A stretch of DNA of 64,000 nt from Dermatemys mawii (GCA_007922305.1 ML677364.1:13533572-13597571), one strand, 5' to 3'; positions 1 through 12,299 are shown, counted from the first letter of the stretch. The notes: generated by a model not told the origin, from the sequence alone. Made by a program: numbers and translations.

Positions 1-51
<51 letters not shown>

Positions 52-52
52 T
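1..52. repeat. (CTTT)n microsatellite
   Basis: Uninterrupted CTTT tetranucleotide repeats run from the window edge to about base 52. The array probably continues to the left of the window. Confidence 0.97.
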
Positions 53-782
53 TGACATTTAAAAGAAAGGATTATAGCTAATATATTTCAATATTCATAA
101 TCCCAAGTAAATGAAACTTTTCCTCTCTTCTGATCTTTAAACCAATTTACAGGAAGTTGCCCTGCTTTATTGTTTTTTTTCCAACTTTCACTTCTTGTTA
201 CTGAATGCTCTTTGCTTTAGTTCCCAGATCCTGTATTTACATCCAACTACAGACTTAGGTTGAATATGTTAGAGCTGTGAGGCCCTTTAAAATTAGTTAT
301 TAGGCTATTTTCTGATCTTTTGATGATTTGTGATCCTACCTTGTAAATTATGTCAGATCTTGGTGTGAAAATAAGCAAAGAAGGTCTGGTACAAGATTCT
401 GCATTTAGTTTTTCATATATATGCCTGTGTAGGACTGTCTGTGGAATCTAGATTGGCATTTGTACCAATCAGAGTTAGTGTTTTACATATAAATGTCATA
501 ACAGCCTATATTTTATTTGGCATGTGCTTTATTCTGTATAATCAGCCTAGATTTGGCTTCTTAAAGCAATAATTGCATAGCTCAACAGAGTATTTATAAT
601 TATATACAAATAAAAAATGTCTGGCTAAAATGATTAGGTGAAAGTAATGTGTCTGTGACTGTGATTGATAATGTCACAAAATATGTGTGCAGCCCAACAA
701 TTAATTACACCTGACACTTGACACTTAATAGATATATTTAAATATACATCTATAGTTCTTTCTATATACAGGGGTTTCAAAT
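53..782. other. AT-rich non-coding DNA, nothing recognised
   Basis: I see no open frame of note, no inverted termini and no familiar repeat here. Confidence 0.6.
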
Positions 783-1668
783 AGGCCTCATCTAATTTTC
801 ACACAACATACATAGAAACACACATAGGGACATATGGACTGGAAGGGACTCCTTGGTCTTCCAGTCCAGTCTCTTGCTGTTGCAGTCAACCCCATCATAT
901 AATGTCATTCATAAACTTATCAAGCTTCATCTTAATGCTAAACAGAATGGTTCCAATTCTCATACTAGGAGGCTGTTCCCGGACCATACACCTATGATGA
1001 TTAGAAACTTTCTTCTAATTTCCAGCCTAAATTTGTTCATGGTCAGTTTCTACCCATTTGTACTTCTTCCAACATTGTCCTCTAGCTTAAATAGTTCTTC
1101 CTCCCCGGTGTTTACCTGGTGATGTATTAATACAGAGCAATCATATTCCCTCTCAGACTTCATGTTGCTAAGGTAAACAAACCAAGATCTGTCACTTTCT
1201 TTAATAAGATAGATTATTCATGATCATCCTAGAATCCCAACCCTGTCTCTGTTCCAGTTTGAATTCATCTTTCTTGAACATGAGTGACCAGAATTGTACT
1301 CAGTATTTGAGATTAAATTGCCCATGCCTTGTATAATGGCATTAATACTTCCCTATTTCTGTTGCAAATACCTTACGTGATACATCTTAGGACTGTATAT
1401 GCCTTTTTCATGACTACATTATATTAGCGATTCATCCTGCATTTGACTAATGCATCCCGATCTTTCTCATGCAACTGATGAAACCCCAGCTTATAACAGA
1501 AATTCTTGTTATGGGTCCCTATATTCATGATCTTGTAGTACTGAAATTTATTTCATTTCTAGTATTTTTCTCCTTCTGTGTAATATTTGAATCCTCTCTG
1601 TATTGATACTGCCTCCCAGCTTTTCCACCAGCAAATTTCTTTAGCACACTCCTATTTTTGTCAGTGAT
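783..1668 (-). mobile_element. CR1 LINE fragment, antisense, decayed
   Basis: Read on the minus strand this is the 3' half of a CR1 non-LTR retrotransposon. On the plus strand it shows the usual antisense landmarks in order: GGACTGGAAGGGACTCCTTG near 839, TCCAGTCCAGTCTC near 860, TTCTTCTAATTTCCAGCC near 1010, GACCAGAATTGTACTCAG near 1287, CCTTGTATAATGGCATTAA near 1327, and a reverse-transcriptase-derived stretch to about 1668. The reading frame is broken many times, so the copy is old and inactive. Both ends are estimates, and no target-site duplication was found. Confidence 0.85.
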
Positions 1669-3333
1669 TGGTTTCCATCTTATTTATTGTTTTCATGTTC
1701 TCAATTACTTCCTCTCTGTCAGTGAAATAAGATCATTTAGTTTGGCTTTCTACTTTCAGAGTCATTTAACAGCATGTAACAAAACTAAATGACAACTCAA
1801 AATAGAAAGTGAAGAATATCTTAATTGGATGAAAATACAAATGTAATTGCCAAACTGAAATTTGGCCAAGTTCCCAGAGTTAGCACCCTAACTTGAGGAA
1901 GCATTGTGGAATCATTAAAGACCTCAAGTGATCAAGACCTTTGCATCACATCTGATCTGAACCGGTACATTAACATAATGCATGCAAACACAGTGCTGGA
2001 GATTTGGTTCAATAATGGTGACTCTAGCAGGAAAGAAGAATGTGTGAATCACTGTGACCATTTCCTTCAGCGTGTGGATTTTCCCTGCAAGACTTCTCTC
2101 AAAGTATAGACTATGCCTAGCCCTGCTTCATTTGTAAGATCTGGTGAAATTACAGCCCAAGGTAATTTGGCTACAGGAAATTCATGAAAAGATATGCAGT
2201 ATATTAATCATCTGGTCAAGCAGAAGAGTGCTTTGATACCTGTTTTTGTCTTAGATCAGATAAAGAAAGAACAGACAGAACACAAAGCTGGGCAGTTCAT
2301 GCTTTTTATAACTGAAAGACAACTTTTTATAGTTACTAATAAAGAAAGAAATATGACCCTGCACAGTACCACTTCAGCATGGATTGTTGCCTCCCAGAGA
2401 GTTATAGCTCACTAAAGAGAAAGTCAAACAAATCCATTCTCTGGATAGAATTATAAGGTAAAGCAGTTTGTTCTAAACTATACTCTGTCTTTTGCAGAAA
2501 ACGAGATAGTAAGTTTGGCTCTTGATTCTTTCCAACTTCAGAAGCTCAAATGCAGAGCATTAGTTTAGGAAAGATTCATCTAATGCCTGTTATTAGTTAT
2601 GAAAATTAATTTGAAAAACATCACTAAGTGAAATTTAATAACAAAATAAATCTAATAACAAAAATGCTTTTGAATAAACAATTTTTTCATATTCTGTACA
2701 TGCATAGTATATTAAGTAGAGCATGCAGTGATTGATGGTCACAATATTATACTCTTTAGTAATGTCTAAAGATGTAACTCACTGTGCAAATTCTGTCCTT
2801 TAAGTTTAAAAAAATCATTCTGATATGTTTTGAAAGATGTTCAATCAATGTTGGAAATAGATCAATGATTAAAAAGAATCACTGGCAAGATCTCCTGTTT
2901 AAACAATAAGAACATCTGGAAACATCCTGAATCAGATTTTCTATGGTACTCACTGTTCAATTCCTACAGGAAAACAACTGCACTACATCCCAAGAATATC
3001 AAATAAATTAATTAAAGTTTCTGGTGAGTTATTATGAGGACAAAAATGATAACGATCATTCACCAGTATAACTGGTTGATATACAAAGTAAATAAATAGT
3101 TTGGCTCATGTTGACACTGGGACGTAATCTCTACTTGGCTGTAGAATAGTCTCCAAAGAAAATTAGAAAAGCTCTGATGCATGACACAGTTAAAATAAGA
3201 ATAGGTACAACACTAGACACATAATGCTCTGGTTGGCTGGGAGATGGGCTAGGTTATCTCATTGACCTTGTGATGTTATATACAAACCCCACAGGAAGTA
3301 ACACTGTGACAACCTTTTCTACATCTAAGATAA
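1669..3333. other. Unrecognised AT-rich DNA
   Basis: Only open frames of 60-75 codons occur here (for example 1906-2109 and 2194-2415 on the plus strand). They have no recognisable domain and look like chance frames. Confidence 0.5.
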
Positions 3334-3347
3334 CTTTTCTCACTGTG

Positions 3348-3631
3348 ACAAAGAGTCTTGTGGCAACTTAAAGACTAACTAAAGTATTGAAGCATAAGCT
3401 TTCGTGGGCTAATACCCACTTTGTCAGATGCATGCAGTGGAAGTATATTGGATACTTACTTGAAGCATAAGCTTTCGTGGGCTAATACCCACTTCGTCCA
3501 CTGCATGCATCTGATGAAGTGGGTATTAGCCCACGAAAGCTTATGCTTCAATACTTTAGTTAGTCTTTAAGGTGCCACAGGACTCTTTGTCACTTCTGCA
3601 ATTCCAGACTAACGCAGCTACCTCTCTGATT
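3348..3631. mobile_element. Penelope-type foldback insertion A
   Basis: This 284-bp insertion is flanked by a perfect 14-bp target-site duplication, CTTTTCTCACTGTG, at 3334-3347 and 3632-3645. It is built from inverted copies of one terminal sequence. The left arm starts ACAAAGAGTC, reads AAGCATAAGCTTTCGTGGGC at 3390-3409, and repeats that block at 3464-3483. The right arm is the reverse complement and continues into GACTAACGCAGCTACC near the outer end. The right arm is complete outward, while the left arm stops at the point where the target duplication supplies GTG. The same terminal sequence flanks the GIY-YIG element at 46734-47838, so I infer a non-autonomous derivative of that family. 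Confidence 0.85.
3511..3548 (+). ncRNA. Hammerhead-ribozyme-like motif in foldback A
   Basis: In order: CTGATGA at 3511-3517, an extra A at 3518, a stem GTGGG (3519-3523) with CCCAC (3530-3534) around a six-base loop, GAAA at 3535-3538, then a 3-bp stem with loop TTAT, and T at 3548 in the cleavage position. This matches the order of a type I hammerhead core. Hammerheads have been reported in the terminal repeats of Penelope-like elements. Against activity: the extra A after the CUGAUGA box, and no obvious stem I pairing between the flanks. It may be a degenerate or non-catalytic relic. Confidence 0.45.
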
Positions 3632-3645
3632 CTTTTCTCACTGTG

Positions 3646-4514
3646 TTCATTGAGAGGAAGATATTGTCATTATTTTCCCTAAAATTAGGTGCAATTACAT
3701 GGGAGTGGGTAGAGTTTATCATCCTGTTCTTCAACTGATTTTGCTTGGATGAATCCTGCCACCAATGCTGAGCCACTTGTAAATTATTGGGAGTTGTGAG
3801 GACACAGGTGTCTGCTTGTATGGATAAAACTGAAAATCTGGGTCTTTAAGAACAGACTCTTTGCTTAAAGTGATCAAGAGGATGTAGACTCAGCCACCAT
3901 TTCTTCCTTCATAGGTGTAATGAGTTACCCTCTATTAAAAGTTGTTTAGGATTGGGGATATATTTTGGGGGCAGAGACCACATTTTGTTGGAATGTTAAT
4001 GTGCTTGCTTCCTAAACAATTAGGTTTTATTTCCTAAATGGGGATGGAGAGAGGGGAGGAGAAACAATCATGGTGCTTAGTTCTGAAGGGAAGGTTGAAA
4101 GTTAATATCACTTTGGTGATTCCTGCATCTGCTTGAAACTGGTAGCATTGTTATTCAATCCAGCTTCTCTTAACTAGTGTTGAATTTGTTTTGATTTATT
4201 TTGTAAAGTGTCAGATAGCATGTTTTGACCTTTTCATTATGAAATGCCAAACAATGTTTTCACAAGCATGTGAGCGACATTTGTGCCAACTAATTTAGAT
4301 AAAATGAAAAGAAAAAATACCATTCTAAACATTCAAAGTTGAACAGATACTGTTCATAAACCCAAGGCATCAGTACAGTTTTCTTTAGACACGGATGACA
4401 AATGTAGCCAATAAAAATGCCTAAACATTCTTTTTTAATCCACAGCTTATGAAGATTGAATTCAAAAAAGGCACTCAAATGCATATGGTATATTTGAAGC
4501 ATATTATAGAATAA
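3646..4514. other. Unrecognised non-coding DNA
   Basis: A 70-codon frame at 4290-4502 on the minus strand has no recognisable domain. I see nothing else supportable. Confidence 0.5.
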
Positions 4515-4521
4515 GGTATAT

Positions 4522-5159
4522 ACCCCACACTGATACTGAAAGGGTTAAGGAGAGCTGGAGAGCAACACCTGGGACCTCTGATCATAAGGATGGAGGGAGG
4601 GAAATCATAGGGATGGAGGGAGGCCCTACAGTGAGCCCTGATAAAAAGGCAGGAACGGAATCTTCTGTGAGAATGCCCTGGGAGGCGTCCCTTAATACCA
4701 GAGTCAAAAAGGACATTGAAGAGTCTGGAAAGGAGCTGGGGAACAGGGTATGTGGAAAAAGACCTAGATAGGAGACTGAGATAAGAAAAAGTTCAGGGAA
4801 GCAGCAGAATGTCTGAGGGAATAGACTTTGGCTGTTCACTATGACGTCTCTGGACTGGAACCCAAAGTAGAGGGAGGGTCTAGGTTCCCCCACTGGCCAC
4901 CGAAGAAGGAGATGTGAATCCCCCTGATACAAGGATAATGGCAAACAGTGGGCCCAGAGTTGTGGGGCAAAGACCTCACATGAGGTCACTGAACTATTTG
5001 TTGGCAGAACTCTGTTACCTCAGAAGTGAGGGGGATAATAAGTGGCCTGGCTGTAAAATTGAATCACAAATAGAAGCAGGCCACTGCAAAGGAGTAAGAG
5101 TTTGATACACCATGCCCATTTGCAAGGGGGCATGATGACTGGTGAATCACTCTGACAAT
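4522..5159. repeat. GC-richer LTR-like segment, unclassified
   Basis: This stretch is clearly GC-richer than its surroundings. It is bounded by a 7-bp direct repeat, GGTATAT, at 4515-4521 and 5160-5166, which could be a target-site duplication. It contains a short tandem duplication, ATGGAGGGAGG, near 4589 and 4612. The termini are not a clean TG...CA, so assignment to an LTR is a guess. Open frames on both strands (4582-4989 minus, 4914-5105 plus) have no recognisable domain. Confidence 0.35.
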
Positions 5160-5421
5160 GGTATATTTGTGCCTATTCTAAGAAAAATACCCGTAGTGTT
5201 AATACAATGTTTGAAAAATCAATTATTCACAACTTAGAAAATACAACATTAAGGCTGAAAGCTCTGTTTCGACTCTGCTTCTTGTGTTCTTTACATTGTT
5301 CTACATTAGCTGCCAATTAAGCCAATGGATCATATAATAGAAACAAGAATTTCATGTAAACCTTATCTGAATGTATAGTACAGTGTAGTATAGTTTTCAG
5401 ACTATACACTTAAATCTCATT

Positions 5422-5616
5422 AATAAGACGAGAAAGACTTTGTAGCACCTTAGAGACTAACCAGTTTATTTCAGCATAAGCTTTCGTGGGCTATAGCCCA
5501 CTTCATCAGATGCTATAGCCCACGAAAGCTTATGCTGAAATAAACTGGTTAGTCTCTAAGGTGCTACAAAGTCTTCCTCGTCTTATTTACAGATAAAGAC
5601 TAACACGGCTGCTAAT
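5422..5616. mobile_element. Penelope-type foldback insertion B
   Basis: A 195-bp inverted-repeat insertion with a perfect 13-bp target-site duplication, CTTAAATCTCATT, at 5409-5421 and 5617-5629. The left arm runs from AATAAGACGAG through AGCATAAGCTTTCGTGGGC to CATCAGATG. The right arm is its reverse complement, starts at CTATAGCCCACGAAAGC, and ends with an extra single-sided tail containing GACTAACACGGCTGC. The hammerhead-like motif lies on the minus strand at 5472-5509: CTGATGA, extra A, stem, GAAA, short stem. It has G in the cleavage position, which is unfavourable for a hammerhead. Confidence 0.87.
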
Positions 5617-5629
5617 CTTAAATCTCATT

Positions 5630-6314
5630 GACACCTACAAAACAAGCCAACATGGAAGAAAATGAGTTAGACACTTTAAAGTTATGAGCAATAAAAATTG
5701 ACAAACCGTAAATGCTTTTTTCCCTATTTTTGTCAAATTTTAGCTCTGAGTTAATATATTTCAGAAGACAGGGTCATATTAAAATCAAGACCATTCCACA
5801 TTAAACTTGAATCCCTCTCATTTCTTCTCATTTTATGTACATTAATAAGCACTCACACCTCTGCAGGAAAGGAGAAAAGATGAAGGGAGGAATGTTTGGT
5901 TTTGCTTGTATAGTGCTGTTGCCCACTTCTCCAAGCTGCAGGTGGTAACTAATTATAAAACTTACATGATAGTATATATCTTTTATCCTACCCTCTCCCT
6001 TGAAAACTAGGAGAAAATGCTTGGGAAAATCTGCAAGCTGGAAACTCTGTGGATTTTCAAAGAGAGACTCTCCCCTTTGGAAAAGGAGTTTATGGATCTA
6101 ACAGTTGAAGTAGTTTTAATCTTCAAGTTGAGCAAAGCCCAAGAATATGATGTAGAGCTTCCATATGTATAAGCAATCTTACACACTTCACCAGGCCCCC
6201 TCTTCCTTCTAGGAGCACAACCTATTCAAGATCTATGCCCCTCTTGCACCCAAATAGCCAGTCAAAAAATGGGGCCTGGAGATGTTTCAAATGAAAGCAG
6301 AAATTGAAGGGGTC
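5630..6314. other. Unrecognised non-coding DNA
   Basis: No coding frame or familiar repeat was recognised. Confidence 0.5.
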
Positions 6315-6712
6315 TGGTATTTTCTTTGATGAAATCTTATGTATTTACAAGGAATGTACAAAATCCTGTTTCTGAATGCAGGCGGAACCAAGCAAAAAAG
6401 AAGTAGTTTCTTAATTTACAGACCTAAAAGCACTCTCTCTAGCTTTTTTTCAGGGTCACACTGTGTTCACAGGCTACTACATCATTTCCTTGTTTTTTTG
6501 CCTCTGGTTCTTGTCTGTCCACAGTTGAAATGTCCACACACTCTGTGCTATTTTCCAGGAAGATGCTATTTTCCAGGAAGACTCTGTTAGGTCTGTTTTA
6601 GGCGTGCACTTTACCTGTTTCTTACAACTATTTTAAATGGAGAATTTGTTTACATATCGGTTTGAAGGAAGCTTTAATTTAACGTATAACAAGATTGCAT
6701 CTGGATCATAAC
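6315..6712 (+). repeat. Dispersed repeat R1, copy 1
   Basis: This is homologous to 38515-39000 on the plus strand and to 56370-56812 on the minus strand. Shared blocks here are TTTCTTTGATG near 6321, TATTTACAAGGAATGTACAAA near 6342 (one base off the other copies), and near the end a block ending TATAACAAGAT plus GGATCATAAC, which copy 2 also has. An open frame at 6339-6590 follows the repeat and is probably not a gene. The class is unknown; an LTR is possible, but I see no target-site duplication. Confidence 0.6.
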
Positions 6713-7289
6713 ACTACTATGTGCTTAATCCTTTCTCAGCTGGGAATGACAACAGCAGAACAGGAGCTCTTGCTAAAAATCCACTGGATTTTCAAGTTGG
6801 CATCTCATGTAGACTCATCACTGTAGAGCTTTGACCTACTGCATACCAGAGGAGTGTTCAGGAGAAGCCTAACGAGTTTGTGTTCCGTCACCTGCAATAG
6901 GTTTTGGGAATTTTCTGTCCTTCTCTCTCGTTCCCCTTATATATTGTAAAATTAAAATTTAGTGGGAGTAAGGAATGCAGGATTGGGCCCTAGTTCATAT
7001 AATCTATTCACCTGCATTTTATTATGACAGGACTCTGACCTAAAGCTGTGCATTTTTTAGGGGTTTCTCTCCTGTCATACCGAATCATATTTCACCTCTT
7101 ACCCCATTAGCCTTTGTTTGTGAGACTCTTCTTTCTTAACATTGTATTTTGTCTAATTAAAGCACATAAATCAAATATGAAAAAATATAGTTTCTAAATA
7201 TTCAGAGGCAGGTTTCTGTATTTCTTCTTCTATAATTTTAATTTAGTAATGTGCTTCTTGCAAAATACCTGCATACAGAAGAGCTGGGA
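6713..7289. other. Unrecognised non-coding DNA
   Basis: No feature is supported here. Confidence 0.5.
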
Positions 7290-7530
7290 AGGAAACTTCA
7301 TAAACTCTAGACAAAAAAGTTTATGATTTACCAATAAATGAAATTTTTAAAATGGATAGACAAATTTTATTTTGATGAAATCAAAACTGTTCACTCATTC
7401 AATTTTTTTTTAAAAAAACTGTAATTAAAAAAATTGAAACAAAATTGTTTCAAAATTTTTTAAAAGTCAAAATATTCCATTCTGAAAAAGTCAAAATGAG
7501 CTGTTTCAACATTGTCAAAATGCACCATGT
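7290..7530. repeat. AT-rich segment with repeated TCAAAAT/AAATTTT words
   Basis: The segment is dense in words such as AAAATTTT, GTTTCAAAATTT and AGTCAAAATG. Similar texture occurs at 41050-41460 and 53440-53620. It may be an old AT-rich dispersed repeat, but low-complexity drift is also possible. Confidence 0.3.
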
Positions 7531-7564
7531 CTTTGTTTGGTTTAAAATTTCCTGATCATCCCTG

Positions 7565-7785
7565 TGCCTAGGGATCAAACTTGTCAGATGCTTCTGAGGA
7601 GCTGCGCAGAGCCAGGGCAGCGTGCCTTACCCCACTGCATCACTGTCAGGACTTTTAACAGCCTGGTAAGCATTGCTGACCAGAACCACAAATGCCTGGC
7701 AACCCTAGTTCTGTGGCCTGCAATGTGCAGAAGGTCAGACTAGATAATCATGATATTCCCTTCTGACCTTAAAGTGTAAAAGTCT
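7565..7785 (+). repeat. Composite: GGTTGCCA-type repeat piece plus CR1 3' end
   Basis: The first part (about 7590-7710) matches the end of the repeat at 61546-62270. Shared words are GAGCCAGGGCAG, GACTTTTAA, TCAG/TAAGCATTGCTGACC and TGCCTGGCAACCCTAG. The second part (about 7711-7785) is a CR1 3' terminal piece, with GCAGAAGGTCAGACTAGATA followed by a CCCTTCTGACCTTAAAG block. Confidence 0.6.
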
Positions 7786-9555
7786 CCGTTTAAATGAAGA
7801 CTGTGCACAGTGCAGAACAGAAGCTTACATGACTCTTTTAAAATAAGCTAGAACCATAGACCAGAGAAGTGAGTTAAGACTCAAAAATTCATTCACAAGC
7901 CAGCAGTTAGCAGAGAAGAGATCAATAACTTCAGGGGCCATAGGAAAATAGCTAGAGAGCTTGTTACAGTTCAGAATCAAGGCTCTTAGGCAAGTGTGAT
8001 ATGATTGTTATTCTAATTGAGCTTATAATGTATTATGCAGAAAAGTAAAGACCTTCAGGGCCTGTTTAGATAGCTGAAGTCAAAACCATAAGTCAAAACT
8101 AGATATGCATGCCACTGAAGAAAATTACTATCAGATTTTGAGAATAAACTGGTTAATTTTACAAGACATTATTCCTTAAGATAAAATGTGCTCAGAAACA
8201 AGAGATCTCAATAAAAAAAGAATGTGGACATGAAATTTACAAGCAATATTGAATCATTCTTTAGATCTCTGACAATATTGACTATTCAGAATTTTTAGAT
8301 AGATAGTAGTAGTTAAATAATATCATATGATATGGGAGAATGATAGCCTCTTTCCACACATAACATATTTCCATAATACCTGAGACAAAAAAAAGTACTT
8401 CCACCAAAAATGGTATCTGATGCCATACAATAGTGGAAAATATAAATGACTGAGACGATGGAGACGGGTCAAAATGGAGTTGGCTTATCAGTTTTCTTTA
8501 AGCAATAGCCAGAAGAGACACATAGCAAATAGCTTTTGTTGCCATGAAGAGAAGTCATCACTAGCCATCTTTTCAGAACTTTCACTTGTTGCGGCTACAA
8601 GTTTATGACAGTTCATTAACTTAGGAAGGTGAGATTTGCTCCCAGGTCTCAAAACAATGTTCCCCACATAGTAGCATAATATACTTCTGCCATCACCCAC
8701 AAGGCTGGCTGGATCAGTTCATTCAGATCAGTTGTACCATAAACCACTCTTTCTCAACAGTATTTCACTTCCTTTCATTTCCCAGAATGATACTTTAACT
8801 TTCTGTGTTTGTAAGGTTTATAAAACTCCTTTTTACACTCTATTTTCTGGTCTACCTATTGATTTTTTCTAACTTTCGGAGAATGGCTTTTCTTGTCTTG
8901 TCTCTACATATTGCTTTTGAATTACATTCTGACCAAGAGACAAATTCTGATCTCAAGACACACTATGTCTACTTAAGTTAATGGGGATGTGCAAGATTTA
9001 CACTGGGTAATTCAGATCCCAATTAATCATATTGGCTCCATTTTATTCCTACTTCTGGCAACAGGGACAAATTCACTGGACCAAATTCGTTATTAGTATA
9101 ATTACGCTTATGTAAATTGAGTTGCACCCAGAAAATAGGCTAGTTCCTTCAAATCTTTAATAGGAAAAACTAGGTTCCCTCTGTCCCTGCCCTTCTTCCA
9201 CCAATTAATGAATCAGGAAGAAATTTGAAAATTACTGGGATGGGCAGGGCCACTGCAGATGACAAAGGAAGTTTCATAGAAACTTGTAGAACCAAGGGTC
9301 ACCATACATAGGGAGTTGAGGGTCCAGCACTTTTCCCATTGTAATGTTGATGGCTTGTTTTTGTTCTTGTTTTTTAGAACTTTCTGAAATTGAGTCTAGA
9401 CTGGCATCTGGAAAAAATCAAGCTTACTGCCTAGAATTCTGGAAGTTAAATCATTATCAACATGGTTACGTCTATATTTGCAGGCACATTCTGTTCTTGT
9501 CTGAGAGTGACCTTAAGAGCCTACGATATGTGGAACATGTTTTAATCTCTCCAGG
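7786..9555. other. Unrecognised AT-rich DNA
   Basis: Short frames at 8488-8700 (minus) and 9344-9559 (plus) show no domain. Nothing else is supportable. Confidence 0.5.
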
Positions 9556-9652
9556 GTAGGGACAGTGTCTTTGTCAGTATTTGTACAGCACCTAGCACAA
9601 TGGGGCCTTGATCCAGATTGGGGGTTCTGATCTTTAAAGTAATATAAATATT
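9556..9652 (+). repeat. Old SINE/LINE 3' tail fragment
   Basis: The words GGGACAGTGTCTTTGT, TGTACAGCACCTAGCACAAT and GGGGCCTTGATCC, followed by an AATATAAATA tail, match a tail common in reptile and bird genomes at the end of old CORE-SINE or LINE copies. The exact family is not resolved. Confidence 0.5.
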
Positions 9653-12294
9653 GTCACATAAGGCAAGTGAACATTGTCAAGAGGATGTCATTGCAAAATT
9701 CAAGAAACTGAAGTAAAATCAATTTTAACAATGCAGTAAGATCAATGTTTTAAATTCTAATTACTGGATCTCCATTGTAAGGAAGCTCTGTGGGAAAAGT
9801 GATGTAGTCCCAAGCCATATGATGTTTTCAAGGCTAAAATCCTTTGCTTTCACAAGTATGGGACCATCACAACTAGTGTGTTCAGTTCCTGATGTCTCCC
9901 ACCTTATGATCCCAACGTCACTGAGAGAAATCCATAAAGTCTTTGGAAGTGAAGATGCTTCTGTGCAGGAGAGGGAAGTTCACCTATGTGCACTGGTTTA
10001 GAGAGTGTGATCCAGTCTTATGTTACTAAGTAGAGAGGACTACTCCACTGCAGACAAAGCACTTATAATTTGTTACTGTAGTTTATACGATGGACACTAC
10101 ACTAGCATTTAGTGAAAGTCACTACTGCAATATCCTCAGTACCTGATCCTTTCTGACAAGTAGGGAAAACACTTTGATTTAACAATGAATCAGTTGCTGT
10201 AATGAGATTATTGATGCAAGTTATGCTCCTCACAATTCAAACTTACAGTGCACATTTGTCCATTCTACAACAGAAGAATTAAGTCCATTAGACCTTTACT
10301 TTTTATGTAAAGTCATTCTATTCCATATAATTATTGAATTGTGCAAATATAGTTCCTACGCTTAAACCCATTCAAAAGTTATTACCGTCTAAAACTTCCA
10401 TTTTCAGCACAAATGCACTTGCCTGAGTTTAATAACTCCGAAACTACTTCAGTGATGGGACTTAAATTTTAGAGTTTTTAATATGAAGAATTAATGAACA
10501 AATTCATACGTTAATCAGCAATGGAACAGTTTCTGATTCGACATAGAAAAGACTCCGTGAAGTTCTAACTGCAGTACTATTGTGACTGATTATTAGTGTT
10601 TTATGTATAAACATTTGACCCAGAGCTTCCCAGGCCCCAAATTCTCCAATCGCGTCCTCTCATCCTACAATTTAAAGGGATACTACAACAGGGAGCATTG
10701 AAGGTGAATAAGCGCATCAGCAAGAAAAACATTTGTAGCATCATCCCCTCTTCTCCAGAGAGCATTAATGGAAGGGATTTTGCACAAAACATGGGAATCA
10801 GATCTTTAATGCTGTGGAGAAAGGAAGGGACAAGGTGAGCTGTAGCTTCTTGCTGCAGAATTATCTCTGCCATGGATAAAGGATGTCTGTTGGGCTCTCT
10901 GCATTTAACTGAATGTTGTGTACAGCGAAATTAACTTTGTCTGCACCCTCAGAATGAGGGTTTCTGCTCAGAGACAGAGTGACTATCTGGGTCATCATGG
11001 CCCCCGAGCAGGCTGCCAGAGGAAAGGGGAGTACATAGAAGCTGTGCAGAGGTTTGACTCTCTGAATGATTGGAATCACTCTTGAAGATCTCAGAGGCAA
11101 CACTCACTGCTTCCTCTACATTCTAAAACCTCTTTCTTGGGGTCTTCTTCAGTCTTACCTCCATAAGATCAGCCCTGTGTTGTTGTTTTTTTCTACCCTT
11201 ACCCACCTCCCATGGGTATTTCTGTTGGAGGACACAATCTGATTTATAACTTTTAATAAATTCATACCCAAGAAGTAGGCACCCACAAAAGTAACTTTTC
11301 TTGATTAAGTTGATGGGAGTATTGTAATTAGAAATGTGGAAAGAATTTATACTTGATTCTATAGCTTCCCAGTTGTAAAATCTTTTTTTTAATCAATTTC
11401 AATTATATTTGCCCAAATCAGTGATTTTTGGAAATCATCTCTATATTATCAATGGATTCCTAATAAGCTGTGAAGTAAAAGCTATACATTCTTTTAAATA
11501 CTGACAAAGATAATATAATCAAATATTCCCAAGAAACCTGAGATGAACTGAAGCTAGCAGAGTTCTTTCTGTACCTGATTGTTGGACTCCAATTTCTCTA
11601 ACTGCTCTGAAAGTATACATGTGAAACAAACCTTTCTTAGTCTTTGGGGCCTACGAAGGGTGCTCAGTTGATTGCCCAAAACAACTATTAATGCATAGAA
11701 CAAATAAGTTACAGGTAGCAGCCATACAAATTTACCCCAACAATTTCATTAATGTGCCTTAACCTTGAATTGAGGAGAAACTGTGGAGGGCAGAAGACAA
11801 TTCCATCTCTAGGAACAATTCTTATTAGTCTCTTGACATTGTTAATGGTCAAAATATATGCTACATTTTCTTATTCATCCATCTCTGCTCTCTTCAGAAG
11901 TTTGTAAACCACAGAAAACAGCTCACCTACTATTACTATTTATACTTTGTTTTCTAGTAGTCTAATTCAGTTTGCAAACTTAAAACTCCTGACTGAACAG
12001 AAACATCAGAAATATTGCTTCAGGAGCCAATTAGATTTGTAGAATCTGTCAATATGACAAGAATACTGATGCAGTAACACAGAACCATTTGAAATGGGTG
12101 CAAAGTCCATCAGATGTCCATCAAATTAAATATAAAATGTGGTCAAATGCATCTATATCTATTAAATCTATTTACACAGTAATTTAAAAGCCCTTAATGG
12201 AAATTACTTTGTTGATATATTTGATTACTAAAACACATGGAGACTTCAATTCTTACATGAACACAGCCAAAACTGATCATTTTGGCAACACAGG
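9653..12294. other. Unrecognised non-coding DNA
   Basis: Minus-strand frames at 10601-10873 and 10861-11103 overlap slightly in different registers. They have no recognisable motif and no matching splice context that I can see. Confidence 0.45.
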
Positions 12295-12299
12295 TCTGT

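Noticed and set aside
3390..3560. CRISPR-like array from repeated AAGCATAAGCTTTCGTGGGC blocks
   Set aside because: The repeats are inverted as well as direct, few in number, and belong to a retroelement end in a vertebrate genome.
10601..11103. Two adjoining minus-strand frames as exons of a host gene
   Set aside because: They overlap in different registers, lack recognisable motifs, and no convincing splice sites join them.
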